A program made the translations under genes and the position numbers. A stretch of 64,000 nucleotides of DNA from Pachyseris speciosa (Eukaryota > Cnidaria > Anthozoa > Scleractinia > Pachyseridae): positions 689,501-753,500 of the forward strand of contig JAEMWC010000197.1 of NCBI GenBank assembly GCA_016490735.1, written 5' to 3'. This document shows positions 45,004 to 55,929 of this stretch, piece by piece. Within the stretch, counting starts at the first letter, position 1. Every line of letters begins with the position of its first letter. A model generated the notes under the pieces. That model had not been told where the DNA came from. It saw nothing but the letters and a program-made list of their open reading frames with translations, and made no database searches.

Positions 45004-46600
45004 CGACTTCTTTTTCTAAAAAGTATTCTTATCCGTCCACACAACAAATTGACACTAGAGCAGTCACACCTGATTAATAATTAACTTTCGTGGGAAAAAA
45101 GGGCCGATCCTCAGTTCCAGCAAGCGTCAGTTTCTAGGATTCTAAGCCAGCAAGGAAATTTACACAAAACTCAACTCCCAGCCAGGAGAGCTTTCAAATC
45201 TTTGTTGTTTACCAGCAAATCGGATTCAAAAAGATATTCGCCAGCCAGCAATTGTGAGAAAAGTTCCCGGTTCCCAGCAAAACGGAAATTTAACTCTAAC
45301 GGTTTAAAAAAAGTGGACTTAAGGGTTTGTAATTGAAGAATTCCCAATAACGTTATTTCTCTCTTTTCCAACCTTGACAAAGCCAGTCTCAAGGCAATAG
45401 ACTGTCATTGTGCACTCAGCTGTATAAATTGGTAGATGCCACTACAGTAACGTTATTACAAAGAAAAGGCCTTACTTGTCATTAAATCCTGACAATGAAC
45501 ATCCTCCTCCCTTCGCCGCCAGAGACCTCTGCTCGCAGGGAACCTCCTCCCTTGGTGAAGCACGTACTCTGCAAATTTACCCCTTCACAGCGCCTCTCCT
45601 TGCGATACATCTGAAAACCCTAATCTCTTCACGATGGTTCTCATTTAGGTCGTCTTTCTTAATTTCTACGTTTGTATAATAACAGCAAGCAAGCAGCAAG
45701 TATCCGCCCAAAGGCAAGCTTAATGTTCATATTTTCAGGTATCGTTTGGAATTGGCGAAGCCATTTCAGATGCTGTTTGAAAGTATTGATCTCTAAGAAT
45801 GCTGCAAAACGATTTCTGTACACGGAAACTGTTGATTACAGCGACATTGCGCATTCTAGTGAACAAAGGCCTTAAATTGTTCCTTTTGTTTTTTTTATAA
45901 ACATGCTGTAATACAACCTTATAATCATGGTATACTTTCTTATTTTTAATCTTGCGCAACCTCGAGCACTTGCTCACTTGAAAATCAAAGTTGAATGATA
46001 TTTTCTTACAGAATTGTTTCAAATACAGAGAGAATTTGCAACTCCATTTGAAAAAATGTCGCCACCAGAACTAAACAAATGTCTTAAGAAATTTTATCTG
46101 TAGTACTAATAAATAGTACTAATTAATAAACAGGATCGACTGCCACTAAAATTCGAAAAATTCCGCTTTCCTCTCAAATGCAATGGTTCTAGCTGGAAAT
46201 ATCTACTCCATTTTAAAAGCGCCATACTCGGATTGCTTTATTCCATTGTTTGCATCTGTTGTGATTTTTTCAGAATAATTGCTTTTGGTTTTGTTTGTAC
46301 GACACTCAACTGAAACTACTCTAGCCTTAGCTTTTTCCATTTATGCATGTCCTACAACTTTCTTTCAGGTGCGTGAACAGACTCTATAACTTCATTTTTT
46401 CTTCAAAGGGCTGCGGATGAGGACGAATACAATTCAACAGAAGTGTCAGTTTTACTTAGGATAACGGCCTGATTGTCTTGAAAACGTTACTGTTAGTTTA
46501 TCTCACCTAACTTCATCCACTGAGCCATGTTTGAACTACTTTGCGAGTAACTTTCATCAAGTACTGCCCAGTTTAGTTTACTTACGTACAGCTGTAATTT
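45004..46600. other. Intergenic region, nothing recognised
   Basis: Open frames here (45171-45392, 45672-45875, 45735-46022) are short, overlapping on both strands and without motif. No clear repeat boundaries seen. Confidence 0.5.
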
Positions 46601-46611
46601 CCACACAAACA

Positions 46612-49145
46612 CATCACATCCACACGAGTGTAGAGTTTTGCAAGATCTTAAAGACGTCACAAACACATCCACAGAAGACAGGAAGTGTAAAGTTTTGCAA
46701 GATCTTAAGACGTCACAAACATATCCACACGAGTGTAGAGCTTTGCAAGATCTCAAAGACGTCACAAACACAAACACAGAAATGAAGTGTAGAGTTTTGC
46801 AAGGTCTTAACACGTCACAAACACATCCACACGAGTGTAGAGTATTGCAAGATCTTAAAGACGTCACAAACACATCCATAGAAGACAGGAAGTGTAAAGT
46901 TTTGCAAGATCTTAAGACGTCACAAACACATCCACACGAGTGTAGAGTTTTGCAAGATCTTAAAGACGTCACAAACACATCCACAGAAGACAGGACGTGT
47001 AGAGTTTTGCAAGATCTTAAGACGTCACAAACACATCCACACGAGTGTAGAGTTTTGCAAGATCTTAAAGACGGCACAACCACATCCACAGAAGGCAAGA
47101 AGTGTAGAGTTGTGCAAGATCTTAAGACGTCACAAACACATCCACACGAGTGTAGAGTTTTGCAAGATCTTAAAGACGTCACAAACACAATCACAGAAGT
47201 GAAGTGTAGAGTTTTGCAAGATCTTAAAGACGTCACAAACACATCCACAGAAGGCAAGAAGTGTAGAGTTTTGCAAGATCTTAAGACGTCACAAACACAT
47301 CCACAGAGGGAAGGAAGTGTAGAGTTTTGCAAGATCTTAAGACGTCACAAACACATCCACACGAGTGTAGAGTATTGCAAGATCTTAAAGATGTCACAAA
47401 CACATCCACAGAAGACAAGAAGTGTAAAGTTTTTCAAGATCGTAAGGCGTCACAAACACATCCACACGAGTGCAGAGTTTTGCAAGATCTTAAAGACGTC
47501 ACAAACACATCCACAGAAGACAAGAAGTATAAAGTTTTGCAAGATCTTGAGACGTCACAAACATATCCACACGAGTGTAGAGTTTTGCAAGATCTTAAAG
47601 ACGTCACAAACACAAACACAGAAGTGAAGTGTAGAGTTTCGCAAGATCTTAAGACGTCACAAACACATTCACACGGATGTAGAGTTTTGCAAGATCTTAA
47701 GACGTCACAAACACATCCACACGAGTGTAGAGTTTTGCAAGATCTTAAAGACGTCACAAACACATCCACAGAAGGCAAGACGTGTAGAGTTTTGCAAGAT
47801 CTTAAGACGTCACAAACACATTCACGCGGATGTAGAGTTTTGCAAGATCTTAAAGACGTCACAAACACATCCACACGAGTGTAGAGTTTTGCAAGATCTT
47901 AAAGACGTCACAAACACATCCACAGAAGGCAAGACGTGTAGAGTTTTGCAAGATCTTAAGACGTCACAAACACATCCACACGAGTGTAGAGTTTTGCAAG
48001 ATCTTAAAGACGTCACAAACACATCCACAGAAGACAAGAAGTGTAAAGTTTTGCAAGATCGTAAGGCGTCACAAAAACATCCATTCGAGTGCAGAGTTTT
48101 GCAAGATCTTAAAGACGTCACAAACACATCCACAGAGGACAAGAAGTGTAAAGTTTTGCAAGATCTTGAGACGTCACAAACATATCCACACGAGTGTAGA
48201 GTTTTGCAAGATCTTAAAGACGTCACAAACACAAACACAGAAGTGAAGTGTAGAGTTTCGCAAGATCTTAAGACGTCACAAACACATTCACACGGATGTA
48301 GAGTTTTGCAAGATCTTAAGACGTCACAAACACATCCACACGAGTGTAGAGTTTTGCAAGATCTTAAAGACGTCACAAACACATCCACAGAAGGCAAGAC
48401 GTGTAGAGTTTTGCAAGATCTTAAGACGTCACAAACACATTCACGCGGATGTAGAGTTTTGCAAGATCTTAAAGACGTCACAAACACATCCACAGAAGGC
48501 AAGACGTGTAGAGTTTTGCAAGATCTTAAGACGTCACAAACACATCCACACGAGTGTAGAGTTTTGCAAGATCTTAAAGACGTCACAAACACATCCACAG
48601 AAGGCAAGACGTGTAGAGTCTTGCAAGATCTTAAGACGTCACAAACACATCCACACGAGTGTAGAGTTTTGCAAGATCTTAAAGACGTCACAAACACATC
48701 CACACGAGTGTAGAGCTTTGCAAGATCTTAAAGACGTCACAAACACATCCACAGAAGACAAGAAGTGTAGAGTTTTGCAAGATCTTAAAGACGTCACAAA
48801 CACATCCACACGAGTGTAGAGCTTTGCAAGATCTTAAAGACGTCACAAACACATCCACAGAAGACAAGAAGTGTAGAGTTTTGCAAGATCATTAGACGTC
48901 ACAAACACATCCACACGAGTGTAGAGTTTTGCAAGATCTTAAAGACGTCACAAACACATCCACAGAAGACAAGAAGTGTAAAGTTTTGCAAGATCTTAAG
49001 ACGTCACAAACACATCCACAGAATGCGAGAAATGTAAAGTTTTGCAAGATTGTAAGGCGTCACAAACACATCCACACGAGTGTGGAGTTTTGCAAGATCA
49101 GCTGGCAAGATCATAAGGCGTCACAAACACATCCACAAAGCGGTT
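46612..49145. repeat. 2.5-kb minisatellite with alternating 48- and 57-bp units
   Basis: About 48 units of the theme GACGTCACAAACACATCCAC alternate between a form ending ACGAGTGTAGAGTTTTGC and a form with AGAAGACAAGAAGTGTAGAG. The paired unit is about 105 bp, a multiple of three, which keeps frames open on both strands for 270-330 codons. A second level exists: the stretch starting CGTAAGGCGT at 47441 recurs at 48060, an offset of 619 bp, with very similar variants around it. Every unit holds a CRE-like GACGTCA. It is not considered protein-coding. Confidence 0.93.
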
Positions 49146-49419
49146 TGAGTTATACAAGGTGCGGGAGATAAGATTTAGTGTATGCTATAGTACGCCCTGC
49201 TTTGTTGTTGTTTGTTTGTTTCGATTGAAGCCTATAAACAAATTAAACCGCGGTTTCGCATCCCTCATAAACATTTTCTCTTCCATGTGCGCTTCTCTCA
49301 TAATGTTGAAAACATTCTTCTTCAGGATTGTCAAAGTGAAAGCATTTAACTTCCTGGCTTTAATGAGAGAAGCAATTAGTCAAATAATGCTAACCGGAAA
49401 CAATGATTAATCGTGGGCG
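49146..49419. other. Unassigned sequence after the minisatellite
   Basis: No recognised feature. The short open frame 49159-49410 has no motif. Confidence 0.5.
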
Positions 49420-49690
49420 TCAGCACACGCTATTGGTTTCTTCTGATGGATTTAAGGGTTTGCCAATTTGAGCTTTGTTGTGGCTGGAGATTATGGTCTT
49501 TACGTTACTCATACAGCTATAGCTCCGCTTAAGAGTGTTCCGGTTAAAGATTTTGTGGAGTGGATTGGATTTACTGGAGTGGATCAGTAAAAATGTAGAA
49601 ACCCAAGTCGGCAAATGCTTCCTTTCACTTGTTGATCGGCACTTTCCTAAATCCAATCCACTCCACAAAATCTTTAACCGGAACTGTACT
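49420..49690 (-). pseudogene. PLE fragment with a short inverted duplication
   Basis: The minus strand codes for [20 protein letters not shown] and YSCMSNVKTIISSHNK, the same PLE segment as at 43.3-43.5 kb. The phrase AAGATTTTGTGGAGTGGATT at about 49545 is inverted at about 49655-49680, so one edge of the fragment has been copied back on itself. Confidence 0.65.
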
Positions 49691-49739
49691 TAATTTCCAG
49701 GGGGATTTGGCCGTGATCCTGGTTGCAGAAAATGTGTGA

Positions 49740-50061
49740 AATTGTCTCCTAGGACCTTACCATAAAAATAAGGCCACACTGTGTATGTGTTGTACAGTAA
49801 AAATATGTGTCAACCCAGTGTGGTTGGTTCAGTGGCCTAGTGGTTAAGGCATCCGACCGGTAATCTGGAGACCCAGGTTCGATTCCTGGCTTAGCCACAT
49901 TTTCACTTAATTACTTAGTTGATGATTTCTGTTTCCAAATTAACCTTGTCTGTTTGTATTTCTCAGAAATCGCTAATGAATCGCCATCCAAACGGGAATA
50001 GGCTGGTGATCCTAAGTAATTAAGGCAATCAGTTGCTAATATATCCCCTCCCTACCTTACT

Positions 50062-50065
<4 letters not shown>
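49740..50065 (+). mobile_element. tRNA-derived SINE, family 2 (plus)
   Basis: Head at about 49820-49900 with GGCCTAGTGGTTAAGGC as A-box region and GGTTCGATTCCTGGCT as B-box, then the body ending CAGTTGCTAATATATCCCC. Opposite orientation to the copy at 11.15-11.65 kb. Confidence 0.75.
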
Positions 50066-50119
<54 letters not shown>

Positions 50120-50121
50120 AG

Positions 50122-50167
<46 letters not shown>

Positions 50168-50175
50168 TTATATAT
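50066..50175. repeat. (TA)n microsatellite
   Basis: Two TA tracts split by GTACAGTAA, directly after the SINE tail. Confidence 0.93.
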
Positions 50176-50335
50176 ATACATTATATATATACATTTATCA
50201 GTGTGGAACTCACCTGAATATATATAGACACATATATATATATAAGTTGATTTGCAGAACTGTTGTCAGAGTGCTCAATAGAAAAACTAGAGCATTAATA
50301 TTTGAAAACAGTCTGATCAACTGAAGATTTGACTT

Positions 50336-50400
50336 GGCATATTTATTACTATATAGTTTCGTACCGCACAACCTGTACGGCACTCATCAGATAAATAGCC
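50336..50400 (-). ncRNA. Hammerhead ribozyme (best candidate in the window)
   Basis: Minus strand, 5' to 3': stem I strand GGCTATTTAT, core CTGATGA (50390-50384), a nine-pair stem II GTGCCGTAC with GTGCGGTAC around AGGTT, GAAA (50360-50357), stem III ACTA/TAGT with a TA loop, cleavage base A at 50347, and the return strand ATAAATATGCC (50346-50336). Stem I pairs over seven positions, then a one-base bulge, then three GC pairs. All conserved core bases are present. Confidence 0.87.
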
Positions 50401-50683
50401 AAATGTAAAATTACAGCGTAAAGCTGATAACTATATATACAGGAGGAGTGGAAAAGTATTAGATTACAACGGTTTCTACTTCTTAACAATAGACGCTTAA
50501 AATCCGCGTGACAATGGAAGTAAGCGTGACACTGACATTTATGTACTTAAGATGACCGGAAAAGTTTAAATTTACAACGGTTTCTGTTTCGGATAAACAA
50601 CGGACACATTAAAATGGGGGTTATTACCTGCCAGTTTTGAAATTTTTGAGGAGAAATTTGTTTGCGTGTCTACAGGAAGTAAT

Positions 50684-50801
50684 AAGTTCATTACGTTTGT
50701 TCAAGGTGGCTAAATCAGGCCTGCCTGTGTCTGTGGGAGAAGTATTTTATAATTTGCAGGCCTGATTTAGCCACCTTGAACAAACGTAATGAACTTGTTA
50801 T
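50684..50801. repeat. 45-bp perfect-looking inverted repeat with a 30-bp loop
   Basis: GTTCATTACGTTTGTTCAAG and onward to CAGGCCTGC is followed, after about 30 bp, by its inverse ending CGTAATGAAC. It can form a long hairpin on either strand and was probably created by an inverted duplication inside the hammerhead-bearing element. Confidence 0.85.
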
Positions 50802-50930
50802 ATATTCAGGTGAGTTCCACACTGATAAATTCAGGATAGTGCTCAACAATAATGGAGCGGTGATAAAAATGTGTTTCTACTCAATCTCGTTTCATATGGA
50901 CTTTAATACATATTTAATATTTAATACGTA

Positions 50931-50934
<4 letters not shown>

Positions 50935-50992
<58 letters not shown>
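50935..50992. repeat. (TA)n microsatellite
   Basis: About 55 bp of TA, next to a SINE family 2 fragment at about 51010-51130. Confidence 0.93.
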
Positions 50993-50998
<6 letters not shown>

Positions 50999-51426
50999 CA
51001 ATATATAGTACAGTTAGGCAGGGAGGGGATATATTAGCAACTGATTGCTCTGTACTTAATTATTACTCTGTACTTAATTAACTTCCAGGGGGATTTGGCC
51101 GTGCATCGCCGATCGACCGGGGAGTAGTGACGTGATCCAGATTAATTATAATCCAAGAGGTAGATATTTAAACATTTACTGCAACTCTGACTTCTTCTCT
51201 TATGCGTGGAAAACCCAGCAAGAGATAACTCGCTGAAAAGGCCTCAGGACAGCAAAGTAAGCTAACAGACAACAAGCAAAACAGCGTGGAAGTAAGGATA
51301 GCTTTTTTTTTATTAAGAAGTTGACCGTATTTTTGCTTTCTAAGACCGATGGTAAATATTCCCATACAAACTCTTTTAATTTCGCCATGACCGTTATTAC
51401 GCAAGATGATCATGACAGTGAATGAT

Positions 51427-51585
51427 ATATGAAATGAATCATATATGAACTGCGGAAATGAAGTCAAATGAAGAATGATCCTCGCAGTTGTGAACGCAAT
51501 TTATGCAATTGCGAAAAGAAGCCTGAAAAAAAATTCAGGACTTCAACGGGGTTTGAACCCGTGACCTAGCGATTACCGGTGCGAT

Positions 51586-51626
<41 letters not shown>

Positions 51627-51774
51627 AGGTCAATTGTGGGGTCATATGGTCCCGTGAAAGAAATGAGTGGGAATGATATATGAAATGAATCATATATGAA
51701 CTGCGGAAATGAAGTCAAATGAAGAATGATCCTCGCAGTTGTGAACGCAATTTATGCCTGAGAAAAATTGACCT

Positions 51775-51815
<41 letters not shown>

Positions 51816-51905
51816 ATCGCACCGGTAATCGCGAGGTCACGGGTTCAAACCCCGTTGAAGTCCAAAATTTTCTTCAGGCTTCTTTTCGCAATTGCATAAA
51901 TTATG
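51427..51905. mobile_element. tRNA-Thr-derived SINEs in inverted arrangement
   Basis: A minus-strand copy (head at 51612-51540) and a plus-strand copy (head from 51788) face each other. Both heads have GGCTTCATAGCTCAGTTGG, a GGT anticodon position as in tRNA-Thr, and GGTTCAAACCCCG. The anticodon stem is not properly paired and base 33 is C rather than T, so these are SINE heads rather than working tRNA genes. Confidence 0.8.
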
Positions 51906-51961
51906 ATCATGACACATGACACCCATCACACCGCAGGAGCTTGGGCCGCCTGTGCTCTGAG

Positions 51962-51990
51962 TTTCATGCTTCTTGCGAAGCAATCATCAG
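51962..51990 (-). ncRNA. Hammerhead-like motif, degenerate
   Basis: The minus strand reads CTGATGA, stem TGCTT/AAGCA, GAAAC then TCAGAGC where a working site would have TCAGAGTC. Probably an inactivated relative of the ribozyme at 10.8 kb, sharing the CTCAGAG stem III sequence. Confidence 0.4.
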
Positions 51991-52124
51991 GCAACTGCCA
52001 GAAATAACGGTTACAATCACAGAAATTTGAAATACAGAACAATGCATACATGCATTACATTACATACTAGGCGTGTCGCGTCACGCGGGGTCGTTATCGC
52101 GAATTACATAATGACATTTCTTAA

Positions 52125-53048
52125 CAAGGGAGTTCCCTAGGTCCAGTATTATTTTTAATCTACATAAACGATTTACCGAACTGTTCCAATGCCTTAACAT
52201 TTAGAATATTTGCAGACGATACAAACGTGTTTGCTTCAGCCCGCGATCTGAAAATTCTCGAGAAAATAGTCAACTCTGAACTTAAAAAAGTGAAAATATG
52301 GTGTGATGTAAATAGATTGTCAATTAACTTCTCTAAAACAAACTTCATGATTATTAAATCGCAAAAGAAAAAAGATGAAAGTGCAGACGGTACAATAAAT
52401 GTGCTGCAAAGGAAGCAAAAAATAAAGTATTTGGGTGTTTTGCTTGATGAAACGATGTCATTTAATCACCATATTTCATACATCTGTACAAGAATTGTCC
52501 GAAACAATGGTATTATATCTAAGCTGAGACATTATCTTACTCTTCTGCAAATGAAACAAATCTACTACAGCTTAATATACCCATATATCTCATATGCAAT
52601 ATTAGCGGGGGGAAGTGCATACAAAACACATATTGATAGGATACAAACTAAACAAAATCATTCTGCCAGGCTTATTTTCTTTGCCACCGCTTATGGTGGG
52701 CACACAGAAAGTGCACTTCCCCTGCTAAATTTATTAGATGTTCTTACGGTACACAATGTTTATAGATTTCAGATTCTAAAATTCACGTACCTTAGGCATA
52801 AAGGCCTTCTGCCAAAGCTGTTTTCAAACTATTTTCAATATGCCAGTAATGTACACAAATACAATACCAGGTATGCATCGAAACGAAACCTTTACGTAAA
52901 GAAAGTGCGAACTAATACGGGAAAACAAACAATCGGATATGCGGCCTGTATTATCTGGGACAAAGTTCCCTTAAATCTTAAAGAACTAAACATATACCAA
53001 TTCTCAAAACAACTAAAACCTTATCTACTGTCAGAACAGCATAACTAA
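52125..53048 (+). CDS. LINE reverse transcriptase, 5'-truncated
   Basis: An open frame of 307 codons follows a TAA. It begins inside RT motif B/B' (QGSSLGPVLFLIYINDLPN), has motif C as RIFADDTNVFAS with the catalytic Asp pair, then IKYLGVLLDETMSFNHHISY and a long C-terminal domain ending LKPYLLSEQHN. This is a non-LTR element of a different family from the one at 43.5 kb. The frame is intact from the truncation point to the stop, so insertion may be fairly recent. Confidence 0.88.
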   Translation, partial: QGSSLGPVLFLIYINDLPNCSNALTFRIFADDTNVFASARDLKILEKIVNSELKKVKIWCDVNRLSINFSKTNFMIIKSQKKKDESADGTINVLQRKQKIKYLGVLLDETMSFNHHISYICTRIVRNNGIISKLRHYLTLLQMKQIYYSLIYPYISYAILAGGSAYKTHIDRIQTKQNHSARLIFFATAYGGHTESALPLLNLLDVLTVHNVYRFQILKFTYLRHKGLLPKLFSNYFQYASNVHKYNTRYASKRNLYVKKVRTNTGKQTIGYAACIIWDKVPLNLKELNIYQFSKQLKPYLLSEQHN

Positions 53049-53398
53049 ACGCAACCTAAGCATATACTCTTTCATTCCTATTATATTATACACTTAAAAC
53101 TGCTTCTTTATAATAGTTCCTATCTCACTTATTTACAACTTTTAAATCTGGAGAACTGGCTAGAAAATCCTAGGATTATTTCAGCTCCAGGCTTTACCAA
53201 GTACAAACAGAAATGTTATTTAGTATTTTTTTAAACTTTATCAGCGTATGTATGTACAAGGCAAATAAAGGTGTGTTGTGTGACAGAAATTTCCTAACAT
53301 GTCTACAACACGATGTCAGCTCATTTCTTTTGTTTAGACTTGCCATTTGTGGTTTACAAATAATGAAATATTTCTCCCACAAACACAAATTGCATCTC
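53049..53398. other. LINE 3' untranslated region or spacer
   Basis: No motif. Ends at the left border of the segmental duplication (53399). Confidence 0.5.
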
Positions 53399-54862
53399 AT
53401 AACATTATTGTCATTGGTGCTTTATCAAGGAAAAATAATACAGTGTATCATTACTTGTAGGAAACAGGGCCAACAAGAGAACCCCAAGCATTTCAAGAGA
53501 TAAAGACAAATGAAGTGGTGTTATCAGTGGGTATTCACCATCCACGAAAGGTTGGTATTCATTCTCGTCCCTCGAATCTTCACTCCATACTGCACAGGCT
53601 TGACAAAATGAGCGACTCTCGAAAGATCCGATAGGTTGACAATTCTGATTGGCTTTTTCAAACAATTCAAACAAACGGAGGTAAAACAGAACTCTTACAA
53701 ACTCTTACATGGAACTCAACCCTAAACAATTGTGCAGTTCAGCTGGAAGTCCGATATTTTCGGACTTCAAAACAGATCTTTCCAGGGTCGCTCGTTTTCT
53801 GACTGCTGGTCAAGGGAAACAAAGACCCTGGGTACAAGGTTGGTTGGTATTTGTAACCGTTAGAGCACTTTTAATTGAGTGTCGTAAAACCAAAACCATT
53901 ACTCTGACCAATCACAACAGAAGTAAGCAATGCAATGGGCCAATCAGAATATGAAGCAATTACATATAGCCAGTGCAAAGCACGGGAAAATACGCGTGTG
54001 CAAGTCATGATTGGTTTTGGTTTTGCTTCTCATTGGTTGAGAAAGTGGAAGCAATGCAAAACCAAAGCACTCAGGGGCAACTTCTGTGGTTGTTTTTCTT
54101 TTCTCTTTTTCTGTTTAATTTTTACAAGTATTATTATTGTTATCATTTGTTCAGCTGGAAAGCATTTTGGTAATTTTAAAGGGATATGTGTTGACAAGGT
54201 CTATGGATATTCAATACAAACAAATCGACTCGAACATCCTGATAAGTGCAATGTGTTCAAAAGAAACACAGAATTCTCTCTTTTCTTTTTTCACACCAAA
54301 TTAAGGATACACTGTGTTTTTTGCAGGCCGAGTTAAGGCTAATTGTAGCCTCTTGTTTTAATTTTTCAATAGTGCCCCACAGAATTACGTGACAAGATCT
54401 TCTGCACAGCTGATGGCATGGTACTGGGGGATCAGTAATCCAGAGCAGCTGTCGCAATCAACTGCAAAGGTTTGTATAGATATCAGCAGATTGTACCTGT
54501 AGGTGTTGACTCGTCGTCCAGGTTAACGAGACTCACAGCTGGTGCGCTGTTCTAGTTTCTTAACCCTGTGAGGATTGAGTGTTACATAACATCATTGTGA
54601 TGTTGATGAAACCAAAACCAGGCCATAAAATTCTGTCTTATTGCTGGCTGCTCGATTGCTAAGTTTTAGAATGAATGCAAAGATTTGTGCATAGATTCAA
54701 GTAGGGTGATCAATTATTAATAAACAGTGGGTTGTCTAGTGGTTTACGTTAAGCACTGGTATTTTTAAATAATTTTTTAGGAAGAATTCAAGTCTGGATT
54801 TTTTTTCATCGAGGGAGTATTTTACAATGATAGACGAGATCATTATCAAGGGATTACAGCAA

Positions 54863-55256
54863 GTAAGTCCTTCATTGTAGGTAATTTGATTCAAAATTTT
54901 CCACCTCATACCATTAGGCATTATGGTTATTCCGTGGTTGTTTGCCCTTTTTACGATAATTATTTTGTTCAATTACTGTCGGGTTTCAGCTACCCAAACT
55001 GGACGACATTTAGGTCTGCTAATAGCCTCTTTTACAATTGCATGCTCAGTGACCTGGCCTTTGAGCGGAAACAAGGCTGGAAGTGACCTTGTTTTGATAC
55101 AAATCCCATTGCCTTTCTCATGTAAATCATGTTGTTCTTATGCTAACTATAGTCAACATTAACATGAAGAAGACGGAGAGGTTTGTATCTAAACAAGGTC
55201 GCCTCCAGCCTCGCTTCCACTCAAAGGCCAGGTCACTGAACACGCAACTGTAAAAT
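54863..55256. other. Intron of the SNAPC3 pseudogene left of the retrotransposon
   Basis: Matches 25938-26325 of copy 1 with scattered substitutions. No coding content. Ends AACTGTAAAATGGG where the YR element begins. Confidence 0.75.
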
Positions 55257-55929
55257 GGGCTATTTCAACTTCACTACACATCAGACATACAATCCATTAG
55301 GTTTATTTTGGCTTCTTTCGGCCTCGCACCAGTGGCAGGCATAAACGACTTACGTTCGAAATAACAAGAGCAACAGATGATTTACAGAAGTGTAGAAAAA
55401 GCATGCAACACTGCCGGATGCGAAAAACCAAAAACCCCTGCGGGGAAAAAACTGGAGACGTATCCCCCGAACCAATGCAGTGCCACAAACCCTCCGGGGT
55501 TTAAAGGGTATCTTGTCACAACCCAAAAATAAACAACTAGGAATGTACACGGAGCAGAAAAATATATACATATACATATTATAAATATTATCAACAAAAT
55601 AACAAGCATATAGCGACTGATGCAGGCCTAGAATGGCTCCCCACGTGACGAACTAAGCCTTTATGGACAGCATGATACCCATCATGCCTCACAAATCGTA
55701 CCCAGGCCACTTCTGTTCCCGTGCCGTAGAAATATCAATTTCCGTCTAATTCGCACGCTCAATCGTCAGAAATTACATATTTCAACTTCACTACACATCA
55801 GACATACAATCCATTAGGTTTATTTTGGCTTCTTTCGGCCTCGCACCAGTGGCAGGCATAAACGACCTAGAAGACAAAGAAAGGGCTTGACGGCCTGGTA
55901 AAGAAAACTGTAAACGTAGTTAAAAAGCG

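Larger units (their letters stand above)
50195..50825. mobile_element. Hammerhead-bearing element with inverted ends
   Basis: ATCAGTGTGGAACTCACCTG at about 50197 is found inverted at about 50807-50827, bounding about 630 bp. Inside are a strong hammerhead ribozyme (50336-50400, minus) and a long hairpin (50684-50801). No protein-coding capacity. It is probably a PLE derivative or small retrozyme-like element. Confidence 0.6.

Noticed and set aside
46493..48713. Long open frames of 270-330 codons on both strands
   Set aside because: They are produced by a repeat period that is a multiple of three; both strands are equally open, starts lie inside repeat units, and the peptides are pure repeats.
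46612..49145. CRISPR-like array (regular repeats with variable parts)
   Set aside because: Units are contiguous variants of one minisatellite with no unique spacers, and the DNA is animal.
51540..51860. Two tRNA-Thr genes
   Set aside because: The anticodon stem does not pair, base 33 is C, and both sit in a dispersed SINE body with the same tail as other copies.
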